A DNA stretch of 64,000 nucleotides from Phytophthora hibernalis (lineage: Eukaryota > Oomycota > Peronosporomycetes > Peronosporales > Peronosporaceae). The DNA lies in the NCBI GenBank assembly GCA_012656075.1, contig JAAKBF010000230.1, positions 91,306-155,305 of the forward strand, given 5' to 3'. The stretch's first letter is position 1. Every line of letters begins with the position of its first letter. Below the pieces are notes generated by a model that was not told the DNA's origin, made no database searches, and saw nothing but the letters and a program-made list of their open reading frames with translations. The translations under genes were made by a program, and so were the position numbers. This document shows positions 29,940-40,598 of the stretch, in pieces.

Positions 29940-32900
29940 CGCAGGTACTTCTGAAGTACTTGAACTGCCTTCGGCTTTGTTGACCGCATGCCCTACCTCT
30001 TCGAGAGCTCATGAGCATTCGGTGGATGTGGGAGAATGGAAGGGGTCCCGTGTGTTGCTCATGATGAGACTCATGGTACTCTCGAGAACAAGAACGTCGT
30101 TCTAGCCCCGGGGCAGATGACGTCAAGCCGCTGGAGCTGGGTCTCGCGCACATGAAGGTGGTCGATTAGGGGCTCCCACTACGCAATGCGTACGCGTACG
30201 AGCTGAGGCAGCTCACGCAGGGAAAGACGCTGGAGCTGGGTCTCGCGCAAAGGAAGATGGTCGAGCGGAGGCTCCCACGAACGACGCTAAGGCTGGTTCA
30301 GTCACGGCAAGACTATGTCAAGGCGGAGATCGCCGCGATGCGGACCACTTGGACAAGGCGGTTGCACCCAGGGTGCTAGACGTTCTCACGGGAGAACGCA
30401 AAGAAGGCGTGGACCTGGCTCCGCTACCTACGGTAGCAGAGCTACTCGGACTCGAGGAGCTCTCATATGTCGGATTTCTCGACTCGCTGAAGGCGGGCGA
30501 GCTTGAGGAGATGATCCTTATCCACCGTGAACACGACTCGGTCGAGCTAAACACCTCTTCGGTCATGGACCCTGATGCGCTGGAAGACGAGAGGGCCTCT
30601 TCGGGGCAGAAGCGGTATGGCGCGACCATCTTGAAGGATCGGTCGGACCCGTACTACCCTCTCTTGAAGGAGTTTTCGGACGTCATCAGCGACAATCCAC
30701 CGTCGGTGTTACCTACGCATCGAGGTGTCCGACACGAAATCGACTTGGTGCCAGGCATTAAGTACTCCACTACGCGCCAATGGCCACTGCCGAAGGAGCA
30801 AGTCGATGTGATCGACGCCTTCTTCACAGCGAAGTATGCCGCGGGCATGGTGCGCGAGTCGAGGTCGCCGCATTCGTCGCCGACGTTTTGCGTTCGTAAA
30901 CCCAACGAGAAGTGGCGCATGGTGCACGCGTTCAACAAGCTGAACTCGGCCACCATTCCGGCGTCCACGCCGATCCCTCGTAACGATGTGTTGCAGAACA
31001 ACGCACCATCTTCAGCGCGCTCGACATGGTCGATGGCTACTATCAGCTGCTGATGCGTGAGTCGGACATTCCGCTCACAGCGGTTAGTACCCCGAGCGGG
31101 ATGCTATGGGAGTGGCTGGTGATGCCCCAAGGGCTATCAAATGCACCAGCCACGTTCAACAGGCAGGTGACCCAGCTCTTCCGGCCAATGCGGCAGTTTG
31201 TACAGACGTACTTCGATGACATTTTCGTGCACAGCCGCGCTGCGAAGGCAAGACGGCTGTCAAGGTGCACGTCGAGCACCTCCGCGAGGTGTTGATGTGC
31301 ATGCGCGAGAATCGCTTGTATGCCAACATCAACAAGTGCATCTTCGGCGCCGAAGTAATTCCCTTCTTGGGATGTTTCCTTGGCAAGGACGGTGTCCGCG
31401 CGGACCCTGAAAGGTATGCGCGATTGCACAGTGGCCGGTACCGGTGTCCCAAAAGGATTTGCGCAAGTGGCTCACTACTTGCACAAGTACAGTGCAAACT
31501 ACGCGGAGATGGCACGCCCGCTGACGAATCTTCTGAAGAAGGAGGCGGACTGGCCGTGGACCGACGAGGCTCAGCAGGCTTTCGAAGCGATCAAAAGCAG
31601 TCTGCAGAGCGCTCCGATTTTGGCGTTGCCAGACGACAGTCGTCCCTTCAGCGTGGTGTGGGACGCATCCGACTTTGCCATAGGCTGTGCCCTGTTGCAG
31701 GTCGATGCCGATGGCAGAGAGCGGGTGGTCTCTTTCCAGTCACGCCAGCTTAAGGCGGCTGAAAAGAACTACCCTGTCCTACCCTGTCCACGACAAGGAG
31801 CTTCTCGCGATGAAGTACGCGCTTGTGAAGTTTCGGGTGCACCTGCTCGGCAGCAAACCCTTTGTGATCTACACAGATCATGCGTCCTTGCGGACTGCGA
31901 CGTCGTCGCCCCACCTCTCCCAGCGCATGGCGAGGTGACTCTCGTTCTTCGCCGAGTACAACTTCACCGTGGAGTATAAGCCGGGTAAGCAGAATGTTCT
32001 CGCGGACGCGCTCTCTCGACGACCGGACTACGAGCTGGCGCACGTTGCGTACCTCGAGTCTCCGCTCCATGAGCTGCTACGCGAGGCGTATGCTGACGAT
32101 GATGACCTTGCAGATCTGGTCACGGCGTTGAAGGCGTCTGAGAAGGCAGTGAAGCTCACTGCTCGGCAGCGATCACGGCTGCACCGCTATTCGATGGCCG
32201 ATGGCCTACTCTACTACCACGTCGATGACGGGGAGGAACCTCTTCTTGTCGTTCCCAACGACGAAGACTTGCGTCATCGTGTCATCTATTAGGCACATGA
32301 CACTCCGCTAAGCGGTCACCTCGGTCGCGAGAAGACATACACGTCGGTGGCCCGTCACTTTTGGTGGCCTCACATGTACAAGTGGGTGCACATGTACGTG
32401 CAAACGTGTGAAACGTGTCAGCGTGTGAAGCCCGCTCCCTCGTCGTCCGCTCCTTTGATGAGCTTGCCGGTACCGGCGGATTGTTGGCGCTCGATGAGCA
32501 TGGACTTCATCTTTGAGCTTCCAGCAGATACGCGCGGCCATACTGGCATTCTGGTCTTTGTCTGCCGTCTGGGCAAGATGGTACGGCTGGCCGCGGTGAA
32601 GAAGAGCGTGACAGCGCCGCAGGCGGCTCAGCTCTTTGTCGATAATGTCTGTCGACACCATGGCCTCCCGGAGGCGTTCCTAAGCGATCGGGATCCCCGC
32701 TTCGTGTCACACTTCTAGACACAATCGTTCCGCCTTCTCGGTACGAGACTGGATATGTCCACGGCGGATCATCCGCAGACGGCCGGTCAAACCGAGCGGG
32801 TGAACCGCGTGTTGGAAGACGTGCTGCGCAGTGTCTGCGCCGAAGAACCCACGAAGTGGAGCACGTTGCTGCCTCAAGTGGAGTTTGCACTCAACAATGC

Positions 32901-33420
32901 GGTGCATGCGTCGACGGGTTTCACCCCATTCTAAGTTAATGGGCTGCGGCACCCGAGTACGCCGTTATCGTTGCCTCCGGCTTCAAGTTTAGGTGAGGGA
33001 GAGGCTGTCGCCGAGGATCCCCGTGGCCTCAAAAGCCTTCGCTCGTCCGTCAAACGGAACCTGCTCACGTTCATTGAGACAGGGGAGGAGGTAAGACAGC
33101 GCGTCCGAGATGCTATGGCGGTGGCACAAGACACACAGAAAGAAAACAGTGATCGCCAGGGGCGTAAGAACACACAGGTGTTTGTATTAGGGACCAGGTC
33201 CTTTTAAACGCGAAGAATCTTCCTATGCAGGCAGTCACCGCTGTGTGCAGCACGAAGCTCCGCCCTCGGTTTGTGGGGCCTTTCACGGTCATTGGGTCCA
33301 CGGCAACGCGTACACGTTGGACTTGCGTCGGCTATGGCCACACACCCGACGTTCTACGTGGGCTTGCTCAAGCCGTACCACCCGGCGGAGGTTGCTGCCG
33401 AGGCGGGTGACTCGTCGAGT
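29940..33420 (+). pseudogene. Gypsy family D pol: RT, RNase H, integrase
   Basis: Frames shift at about 31010, 31260, 31420 and 31780. The upstream part has a ~99-bp internal duplication (30130 and 30229; LELGLA..VE). RT: DPYYPLLKEFSDVISDNPPS, FCVRKPNEKWRMVHAFNKLN, MPQGLSNAPATFNRQVTQLF and YFDDIFVHS (catalytic box present). RNase H: FSVVWDASDFAIGCALLQ, VHDKELLAMKYALVKFR, VIYTDHASLR and EYKPGKQNVLADALSRRPDY. Integrase: GHLGREKTY..HFWWPHMYKWV, CETCQRVKPAP, SMSMDFIFELP, LSDRDPRFVSHF and TADHPQTAGQTERVNRVLED. Stops at 31936 and 32716 (Trp codons elsewhere), 32290 and 32932. No 5' LTR or complete gag is present; the left end abuts the MULE at 29923. Confidence 0.82.
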
Positions 33421-34142
33421 CCGACGAACTCGAGTACTGCCGAACGGCATTCGCCATCATCTGCATCACGTTGGCCTGAGTCAGAGCTGGAGCCGCCGGC
33501 GGAGCCACCACGGCCGCAGGGGCACGGTTCTCCAACTCCGCCACGCGGTTGTAGAGCTGGCGAATCCAACCGAGATGCTCTTCGAGAGCGGTTTGATTCG
33601 AAGCGCCTGTTGGGCCTCCGCGTTACTGCGGTCCAGCTGAGACAGACTCCAGTTCAGCTGGACGAACTGATCTTGCAGATCACGCGTTACACGCCCGAGA
33701 CGATCCAGGTCCTGATGGACGTTCCGATCAGAGGCCATCGCCGCTTCGACGCTCTGCACGCGTCCGCGCAGGGACGCAAGGTCCACCCGCTGCGCCTCCA
33801 GGAGCCGCTGGCAGCCCTCAACCGCGTCCAGAAGAGACCCACGAGTTGACGGGACGTCAGTCGCAGAGGCGTACGACGCCATCGAGCGATGTGGAGCATC
33901 ATGGTCGGTCGACGCGTCCGTTGCGTCCTCCGCCCCCATTGATCGGAAACGAGGGCGCTCTCTACTTCCACGTTGAGAAGCTACTGAAGCGCCGCGGGCG
34001 TATCGGTCACTACCAGTATCTGGTGAAGTGGCGCGGCTATCCCGAGGCTCAGAGCACATGGGAGTCCGGTAGCCGCCTCTCGGAGGACTGCGCCGATGTT
34101 GTGGACGCTTACGAGCGCTCCCACGAAGCCGGTCGGCGCTAA
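33271..34142 (+). pseudogene. Gypsy D integrase tail and chromodomain
   Basis: FYVGLLKPYHPAEV marks the end of the GPY/F module. A ~500-bp linker with one stop (33847) leads to a chromodomain at about 33950..34140: FHVEKLLKRRGRIGHYQYLV, KWRGYPEAQSTWESGSRLSE and CADVVDAYERSH. The linker and chromodomain are overlapped on the other strand by the antisense ORF. Compared with other chromoviruses the linker is long, as if it had been enlarged to hold the antisense frame. Confidence 0.75.
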
Positions 34143-35391
34143 CCGGTCCGAGAACACTTCGAGGTTCTATCGGCTGAGACTGCCATGACTTCTCTATCTT
34201 TTGCACCACCTCCTCGAGGATCACCCCCGGCGCGGGCATATTGCGGTCGAAGTGCCGCTTGTGCCACTGGTCGTCGACAATCATCTTCGCCATGCGAAAG
34301 CGAAGCCGCCGCTGGGCCAGCCAATCGATGCGATAAGGCGAGGCCAAGAACTCGGGCAGGGGTACCCCGATGTGGTGGAGCCACGCCCTGAAGTCGGTCT
34401 CGTTGGACTGTCGGGCCAGGCCTGTGTCAGTGAGCAGCACGACCGGACACTCGTCGTAGTGAGAGACGGTTCGGCCAGACGCGCGACTCAGTCGCAGGTA
34501 CCCGCGGTACTCAGGGACGGACCAATATCGCAATGCGAGCAGCTGTTCTCGCGTGCGGGGAGACGTGGTCTCGTGTTCACGCTTGGAGTCGCGGTGCTGC
34601 TCGGCAGCTACTTGGCCGACGCGGGCTCGGTCGGCGAAGTGCTGCCGGTTGTCGGACCGGAGCATCTCTGCCGGCTCTTCTTCGCCCTCCACGACGCTCG
34701 TAATGACTTGGGTCTCCGCGCGGTCTCGCGCTCTGCCTTCTTTCGCTCTGCGCTCCGCGCAACGGCAGCGGCGCTGCGAGGAGTGGCAGGGCTCCTGGGA
34801 TGCAAGGCGCGTTGCTGCTCCGTGAGCGGTGGGGACTTGTTGGGGTCGTGGACCTCTCCTGCTTGTGGTAGTCTCTTCAAGCTCGGACTCACCGTAGTCG
34901 ACTTCGTCGGAACAGTCATCCGGAGAATAGTGCTCGGCCCGACGTGGCGGGTTCTCCTCAACCTCCATGTCCGTGGCGGACGGCTCCTCGGAAGTGTCGG
35001 CGTGCTTAGCCCCCGCACCAGGCTTTTGCGAGTCGTCGTGGGCTCCCGGAGCTTTTGGATCAGCGACCGGCTCCTTTGGAGCTTCTTCCATCGGGTTCGG
35101 CGGCGGTTGCTTGTCGCTCTCTCCAGGAGCCGTGTCCATGTTGACGTCCTCGTCGTCAGTGACGAGCCCAGGGTTCGTGACGTCGGCGGCCGACTCGCTG
35201 TCGCTGCTAGCGTCTTCGTGTGGGCCGGGCAGTTGGACTGCATTGCGCTTGCTGGATCGGGCTCGGGTCTGGGGCGACTGTGGCGAATCGCCGGGCTTCT
35301 TAGATGCGGCCTTCTGCTTCTATGCGGCGGGGGTCTTCTTCGGCTTGACAGCGGCGGCGCTGGGCGCCTTGGCTTCGTGAGTCTTTCCCAT
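33481..35391 (-). CDS. Antisense ORF of gypsy D (552+ codons, coiled coil)
   Basis: The likely start is MGKTHEAKAPSAAAVKPKKT at 35391, followed in frame by one TAG (35320) and then an open frame of 552 codons from 35139. Order: basic Lys/Ala-rich N-terminus; acidic Pro-rich region (DMEVEENPPRRAEHYSPDDC); Arg/Glu-rich stretch; a compact conserved-looking segment (VPEYRGYLRLSRASGRTVSH, FRAWLHHIGVPLPEFLASPY, LRFRMAKMIVDDQWHKRHFD); an Arg/Ser-rich region antisense to the chromodomain; then a coiled coil (LLEAQRVDLASLRGRVQSVE). A one-base shift near 33590 is needed to continue into LEEHLGWIRQLYNRVAELEN. Not homologous by eye to the family A antisense product, but in the same position and of the same overall design. 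Function unknown. Confidence 0.65.
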
Positions 35392-35532
35392 CCGGGAGTG
35401 GTGGCGCGTGCCCGTGGGGCGTCGGTGGTCTTCGGCGCGTGTGGTCTTGGGCGTGGATTCTGGAATGAGGCGTCGCCTTCTCCGTCGCTGGATTCCCCTT
35501 GGGACAGGTGCTTCCCGTTTGTGTGTGGGAGG

Positions 35533-35669
35533 GTGTAACGGGGCCACGCTGGCCGCCACCGTTTGCCGTGCAAAAGAACTTATTAAAGGGAGACCCAATA
35601 TTCTTCCGTGTGGTCCACACAATCCCGCCTAAGTACGAGTACATGGCCCACATAAGTTGGTGTGTGACA
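35533..35669 (+). repeat. Gypsy D 3' LTR, partial
   Basis: A purine tract (GTGTGGGAGGG, 35522..35532) is followed by TGTAACGGGGCCACGC, the start typical of this oomycete gypsy group. The right end is uncertain: GTGTGTGACA at 35660..35669 could be the terminus, after which MULE copy 2 sequence begins. If so, the LTR is short or truncated. Confidence 0.55.
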
Positions 35670-35801
35670 CCCGGCTCCCACTAAGAACGATTGTGTATTT
35701 TACACTAGATACGAATCGGACTTAAGGTAGACGATTGATGGAGAGCCATCCATTTGGAGTACAGAAGTTTAGTATGCAGATAGTAAACAGTAGTTAGAAC
35801 C

Positions 35802-37330
35802 TTACAAGTTTCCAAATGGTGTTTGACGGCCTATGCGAAGTAGAATTTGCTTCAGCTTTGATTCCCGTGCCTGTGGGTTATCGTTGACGCCATCGTCCAA
35901 CTCCCGTGGCACCCCAATACATTTAACACTTGTGTTAACCGCCCAGATAATCGCCGCTTCCGTTTTTGAAACTAATCCTATTGCATCGTGCCACCGCTCC
36001 ATAGCGTAATATCACCCAGTGTATAAATGCCAAACCGAGGTACTCTAACGCCAAGGCCGTCATCGGAGCACCCTTCACCAACACTTCTGCGAAAACGAGT
36101 ATTGCTGACTGTGCTTTCTGCACGAACTCTGCGGGAAAACGTAGCAAATATTTGCTTCGCACTCGTCTGTGGTGTATACACCTACAATCGCTTTAAACCT
36201 TGGCACAGCCCGCACTGTGACGACAGGGAGCACACGCTGTGCTTCATCGTAGCTGTAGTCATGGTCGAGCTCGGCTAAAATGTTTCGTACACTTCGAACA
36301 GGTGCCAGCGTACCTTGGACCAGCTGTTAGCTGTTTTCCGCCCACCCGCAATGCGTTGTTTCTTCTGCACTTGATTTTGCTGCTTTCGTAGTTTTGGACG
36401 CCCTCGGCTTACAGCGCTCTTGGACACGCGAAACGATTCTGACGACTCCGGCGAAGCACTGGTTTCGTGTTGACGTTTGGTTGTCCGGGGCGGTACATCG
36501 CTCGTGCCTTGAGATACATCACTAACCCTGGAGGTACTTCGCTTGTACCTGGAAGTACATCGCATCCCATCAAACCTGTATCTTCATCTCGAGTATTGGA
36601 TTGTTGGTGTTGTGGAGAGTCTTGAAGCTTCACAGATTCCTTAGTTGGCTGCGTCAATGGCAGAACTTCGCCAGCATCCTCGTTAGCGCAAACTGTCGCG
36701 TCAAACGTTCCAGACAAAGAAGACAAGTGCGATAGTGGATCGATCCATTGCCCTTCACAACCAACAAAAGGTGGAACACCGTCCTTGATTATATCTTCGA
36801 ATTTCTCCAGCGCCTCCATCGTTTGTCCATACACAAACGTGCCATTCCTGCTCATGATGTCGGCGATATACTTCCCACGCTCCATTGCGCGTAGATACTG
36901 GGTTGATCCGTTCACAACTTGATGACGCCTAGCCTCCATCGCCGAGTCCCGTATATGAAACGTAGTGCACACATTATTTTCTCGGGGGCGTCGTCTTCTT
37001 CGGTAGGCTGATTAATCTTGCAGGACAGTTTCCACCTTTGATCGATGTGACGAATAGGGATCGCCGTGTTTCCTTGCATCAAGCGGCAATACATCACATG
37101 GCGACGAGGCAGCAACATGGTCCTCATGAATACACAAGAGCAGCCATATTTCTGAAACGCAAGATTAAACGTTAGAAATGTTAATCAATGAAAAGTATAT
37201 CCATCCATAACTTACCGAAGTGTCAACGTGGTACGACGCTATAATATCGCCCTCTCCATTTAGAACAAACATCGTAGAGTGAATTCTTCGAGTGTATAGC
37301 TCGTTTTTCGATCCTTCGATATCCAATACT
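35802..37330 (-). pseudogene. MULE transposase 3' half, copy 2 (inverted)
   Basis: Nearly identical to 27780..29923 but on the opposite strand and without the solo LTR. It shows the intact SWIM motif CSCVFMRTMLLP..CRHVMYC and the intron at about 37155..37215. A one-base deletion in a G run near 36525 breaks the C-terminal frame. Beyond the point where copy 1 is cut off, it continues through VKGAPMTALALEYLGLAFIH and WAVNTSVKCIGVPRELDDGV to a stop at 35802, giving the true C-terminus. Its 5' part beyond about 37330 is scrambled. Confidence 0.78.
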
Positions 37331-37429
37331 GCTTTTCCACAAGAAGAAAAGCATGGGGGCTCACTTCGCGGGCAAAGGAAGAAGGATAAACTACTGAGTT
37401 GGACGTCTGCATTGTTCAGAGGCTTTGCA

Positions 37430-37563
37430 CCACCAATTGTCGGACAAGCAACACTATAAAGGTAGAGGTTGTCACTTACAAAAGACAGTAAACCCACCAA
37501 TTATCGGCCACAGCAGCACTATAAAGGTAGAGGTTGCCACTTACCATAAGACAGGGTAAACCC
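37430..37563. repeat. ~67-bp tandem duplication
   Basis: Two imperfect units each contain ACTATAAAGGTAGAGGTTG and end in ACAGTAAACCC / ACAGGGTAAACCC, with a third partial end at 37560. They lie directly upstream of the truncated MULE copy 2. Confidence 0.7.
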
Positions 37564-38462
37564 ACAATTGGACAGAGTAAACCTTGGGTTTAGACGGAGA
37601 ACTATAGATCTGTTAGTCTGTCACCACTGTAGTATCTCTGGAGCCACCACAAGTCATATTCCCAAGTCAATCTCTAGTCCACTTCTCAGTGCGCACCCAT
37701 CTAGCGACGGGCTCGTCCAAGTGCTTATACGTATTTCAGCACACGCGACGATATCGACTCGCAAATTGCGATCGCACAACAAGTCATACATGTAGGAAGC
37801 TTGTATACATGTGGTGGCAAAAGTGTACAGACTCTAATACGTAGTACAAAACATATTGTTTGCGAACAAGTGTTCACCGTGTAACTCATACCATTCGCCG
37901 TACCCTTCCACTTCTCCAACAGCGCTCCCTCCATTCAGTCTGTTTCGATCTCTTCTTCTGCTAGCCACTTGTCTGGAATACACTTGTCTTGCATGCGGCA
38001 TCGTCACGGCCAATGGGGTTCATAATCAACGTGTTCTCGGCCTCCATCGTCTGCTTCACTTCCCACAGACACGAGTCCAGACGCAGACGGAACGAGATGC
38101 CGAACTGGGCCATACTCTAGTCGTTGGACTCCCACGTGTCCACCGCAAGCGTACTCTCGTCGCAGGACTCCAACGTGTCCACCGCAAGCGTGCGAGTCAG
38201 CGCCTTGATTAGCATACAGTCCGGGTGCTTCATGATAGTAGATGACAGCTGCGCCTTGCGCGAAAGGCCCTTGTCACTGACGAGCTATATATCTATCGAA
38301 GTTTCCAGCAGATAACCATGAGCGCGGTGGCGGTGTCGCCTCCACCTGAGCGCTGTGTACTCTTGGGGGTGTCGTTGGAAATGAGGCATGAGTGTGGAAA
38401 GAAATGAATGGATGGGCTATATTCGTTTGTAGGGAGAGTCATATGGAATCTTATCGAGTACC
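37564..38462. other. Unrecognised region with 39-bp tandem repeat
   Basis: No gene can be named. A minus-strand reading at about 38010..38290 looks partly coding (STIMKHPDCMLIKALTRTLA, later QFGISFRLRLDSCLWEVKQT) but has stops and no recognisable family. Two 39-bp units starting GGACTCC (38126 and 38165) encode a repeated LAVDTxES within it. It may be a fragment of a host gene family. Confidence 0.35.
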
Positions 38463-39475
38463 CGCTACCAACTGAACGTTCAGCAAGCCTTTCAGTAACT
38501 CGTATAGCTTCTTTAGGTGCTTCCGCGGAGTACGCCGAGCCCTCTGTTTAATTGAAAGGTGCCCCTGTACGTCGATGTCGCATACCACACCGTAGGCTGG
38601 CGGTGGCAGACCATTCCCGCTCGAAATCATGATCTGTTCATGCTGCTTTAACAGGCTGACCAATGCTCGTTGTTGCTCGGACGTGGCCTTCGGGTTCGCC
38701 ACGTTGGGTCCTGTATAATCCAAAACCGTCTCTGAAGCTTCGGTCAGGTCAGGCAGGAATGCCAACTCATGGGCGTAGTCGATCAACTCCATCTCATTTG
38801 CCACATGCTCGGCCACACCACCTGGGGAATCATCAATGTCGACAGCGGTGGTAGCGGGGACACCCGCCATAAGCACTACGAACAACCGACTCCAGACGTG
38901 CCTCCGAGTCTTCGGTGACCTCGGTTTCCGGTGCCTCGCCGGTAATTACATCGCCGCCACCCCTGTCCGAGTATTCGGACATGGTTGAACCCTCACATTT
39001 CTCGGCTTCCATGTCCATAGCCACTATGTCCGAGGTTGCCAAAGTAACGGTTACTGTCGGTTGGTCGCACTCGTTCAGTTGGCCGTGGCACTCATCAACA
39101 CTCGGTGGACGGGCCACCCGACGCCCATCATGGTGTGTCGCCGGTCGGGAAAGAATCTTCCGAGGCGTCGAATATTCCCGCCGCTCGACTGCTGGTGGTT
39201 GACTGGCTAACCACTGCTCGTACAGCTTGCTTTCACGCTTCAGCAACGTGTCATCCCGACACTCGGCGTACGCTAGCACTTGCCATTCGTCGTACTTCGC
39301 CGATCGTAGCCGGGTATAGCCACGCCCTTGCGGAGATCACCCATAACACCACCGATTCGTGGTTGGAACAGTGAGCAACCCTCGGTGACACATTACCCAG
39401 CCGGATAATCGTTGGTTGTCCTCGCTGAAACCTCGTCACTGTCGGCACGAAATTCCCGATCCGGCGAATCCACAC
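38463..39475 (-). pseudogene. Gypsy A copy 2: linker and RT fingers
   Basis: Contains AYAECRDDTLLKRESKLYEQ, then after a shift NPKATSEQQRALVSLLKQHE, PPPAYGVVCDIDVQGHLSIK and KQRARRTPRKHLKKLYELL. RT stops there, before any catalytic motif. Confidence 0.8.
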
Positions 39476-39486
39476 CTCGTGGGTGT

Positions 39487-40322
39487 TCAGAGATGGACGC
39501 CGCCGAGGTAGCTTGAACTCGTGCCACGCTCACCCGGCGACTGACAGATCCTCGGTTGGGCCATCAGCCGCTTGTAAACCGTATACCGGAGCGTCATCCG
39601 CGGGCGGGACTTCACCAAAGGAACCATAACTTCATCCGGTAACCGGGCCGTACCATGGAACAAGTCTAGCCGCACTCCAGCTGCTATCATGAAGTCCGTT
39701 CCGAGGACTACATCGACTCCTGCGCTAAGATCCATAATCCACAACTCGAATTCATACACTCGCTCCCACCCGAGGGTGATCTTTTTATTATTATTATATT
39801 ATACATTATTAAAAATTTATTTAATCAAATTCCCGCGTAATTCGGCTAATAACATCTCAAAATCTCCTGAAGATATAAGCAATATCATCATTAGGGGTTT
39901 ATGGTATTAATATTGGAGGTTGGTCTAGTAATTCTAAATATTTCTTTTTAGGTGCATTAAGATCAACAGCGAATAACGAGTGCTCGGCGGCGCGTCTCCA
40001 TCACCCCTGGATTGATTCCTCTAACCTCCAGACTGCGATCGTGGTCCGACACTTCCCGTCCGCGTAGTCTCTTCGCATAGGAAGCCGAGATCACGCTCAC
40101 ATTCGCTCCAGTGTCGAGCAGAATCCTCGTTCGCGCGTCGTCCACTGCTCCGTTTACCATGGCACGCAATCGCTTCCTCTTGTCGTAGCGTTGGGACGAC
40201 CACCACCCCATCCTCTCACCAGACAACAACTTGATTGCCTGGCCGAGACTTCGGGGCTCACGCTCGGTCACAGCCATACTTGCGATTGAAGCCTCGGTAA
40301 CCGTACCAGCAGCTTTCTCCAC
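39487..40322 (-). pseudogene. Gypsy A copy 2: protease split by nad1 fragment
   Basis: LLDTGANVSVIS lies near 40125 and VVLGTDFMIAAGVRLDLF near 39680, on either side of the AT-rich insert. The frame is interrupted exactly as in copy 1 (10735..11524). Confidence 0.82.
39781..39968 (+). other. nad1: Captured mitochondrial nad1 fragment (NUMT), copy 2
   Basis: Plus-strand reading 39879..39968 gives AISSLGVYGINIGGWSSNSK followed by YFFLGALRST, a clear NADH dehydrogenase subunit 1 block. It is more complete than in copy 1 and so closer to the original insert. The left ~95 bp are AT-rich and unassigned; they may be rearranged mitochondrial DNA. Confidence 0.83.
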
Positions 40323-40598
40323 ACATTCACTTCACTCTCACCGAGGCTTTCGCCTCTCTCTTCTCCATTTTCCGTCGATTTCACATAATCCATATTCAAG
40401 TCATCAGGCCGTTTGCACGAGCCCGTGAACGCAAACAAATAGTCGGCGTCCAGTGCAGGTTCGGCTAACTGTGGCAGCCCGATTGGGACCAACCCAGTTT
40501 CAGTTGGAGGGCTGTCTAGTTTAAATGACTCCCATAGACCAATTCTTGAAGTTCTGGCGAAAGGTCTTTCTTCTCCACCTTCGCCTTCAGAAGAGACG

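Noticed and set aside
34201..35538. A 445-codon plus-strand open frame
   Set aside because: It is the complement of the Arg/Glu/Pro-rich antisense ORF of gypsy D. Composition (Val/Leu/Gly/Arg without domain pattern) is what a GC-rich shadow frame gives.
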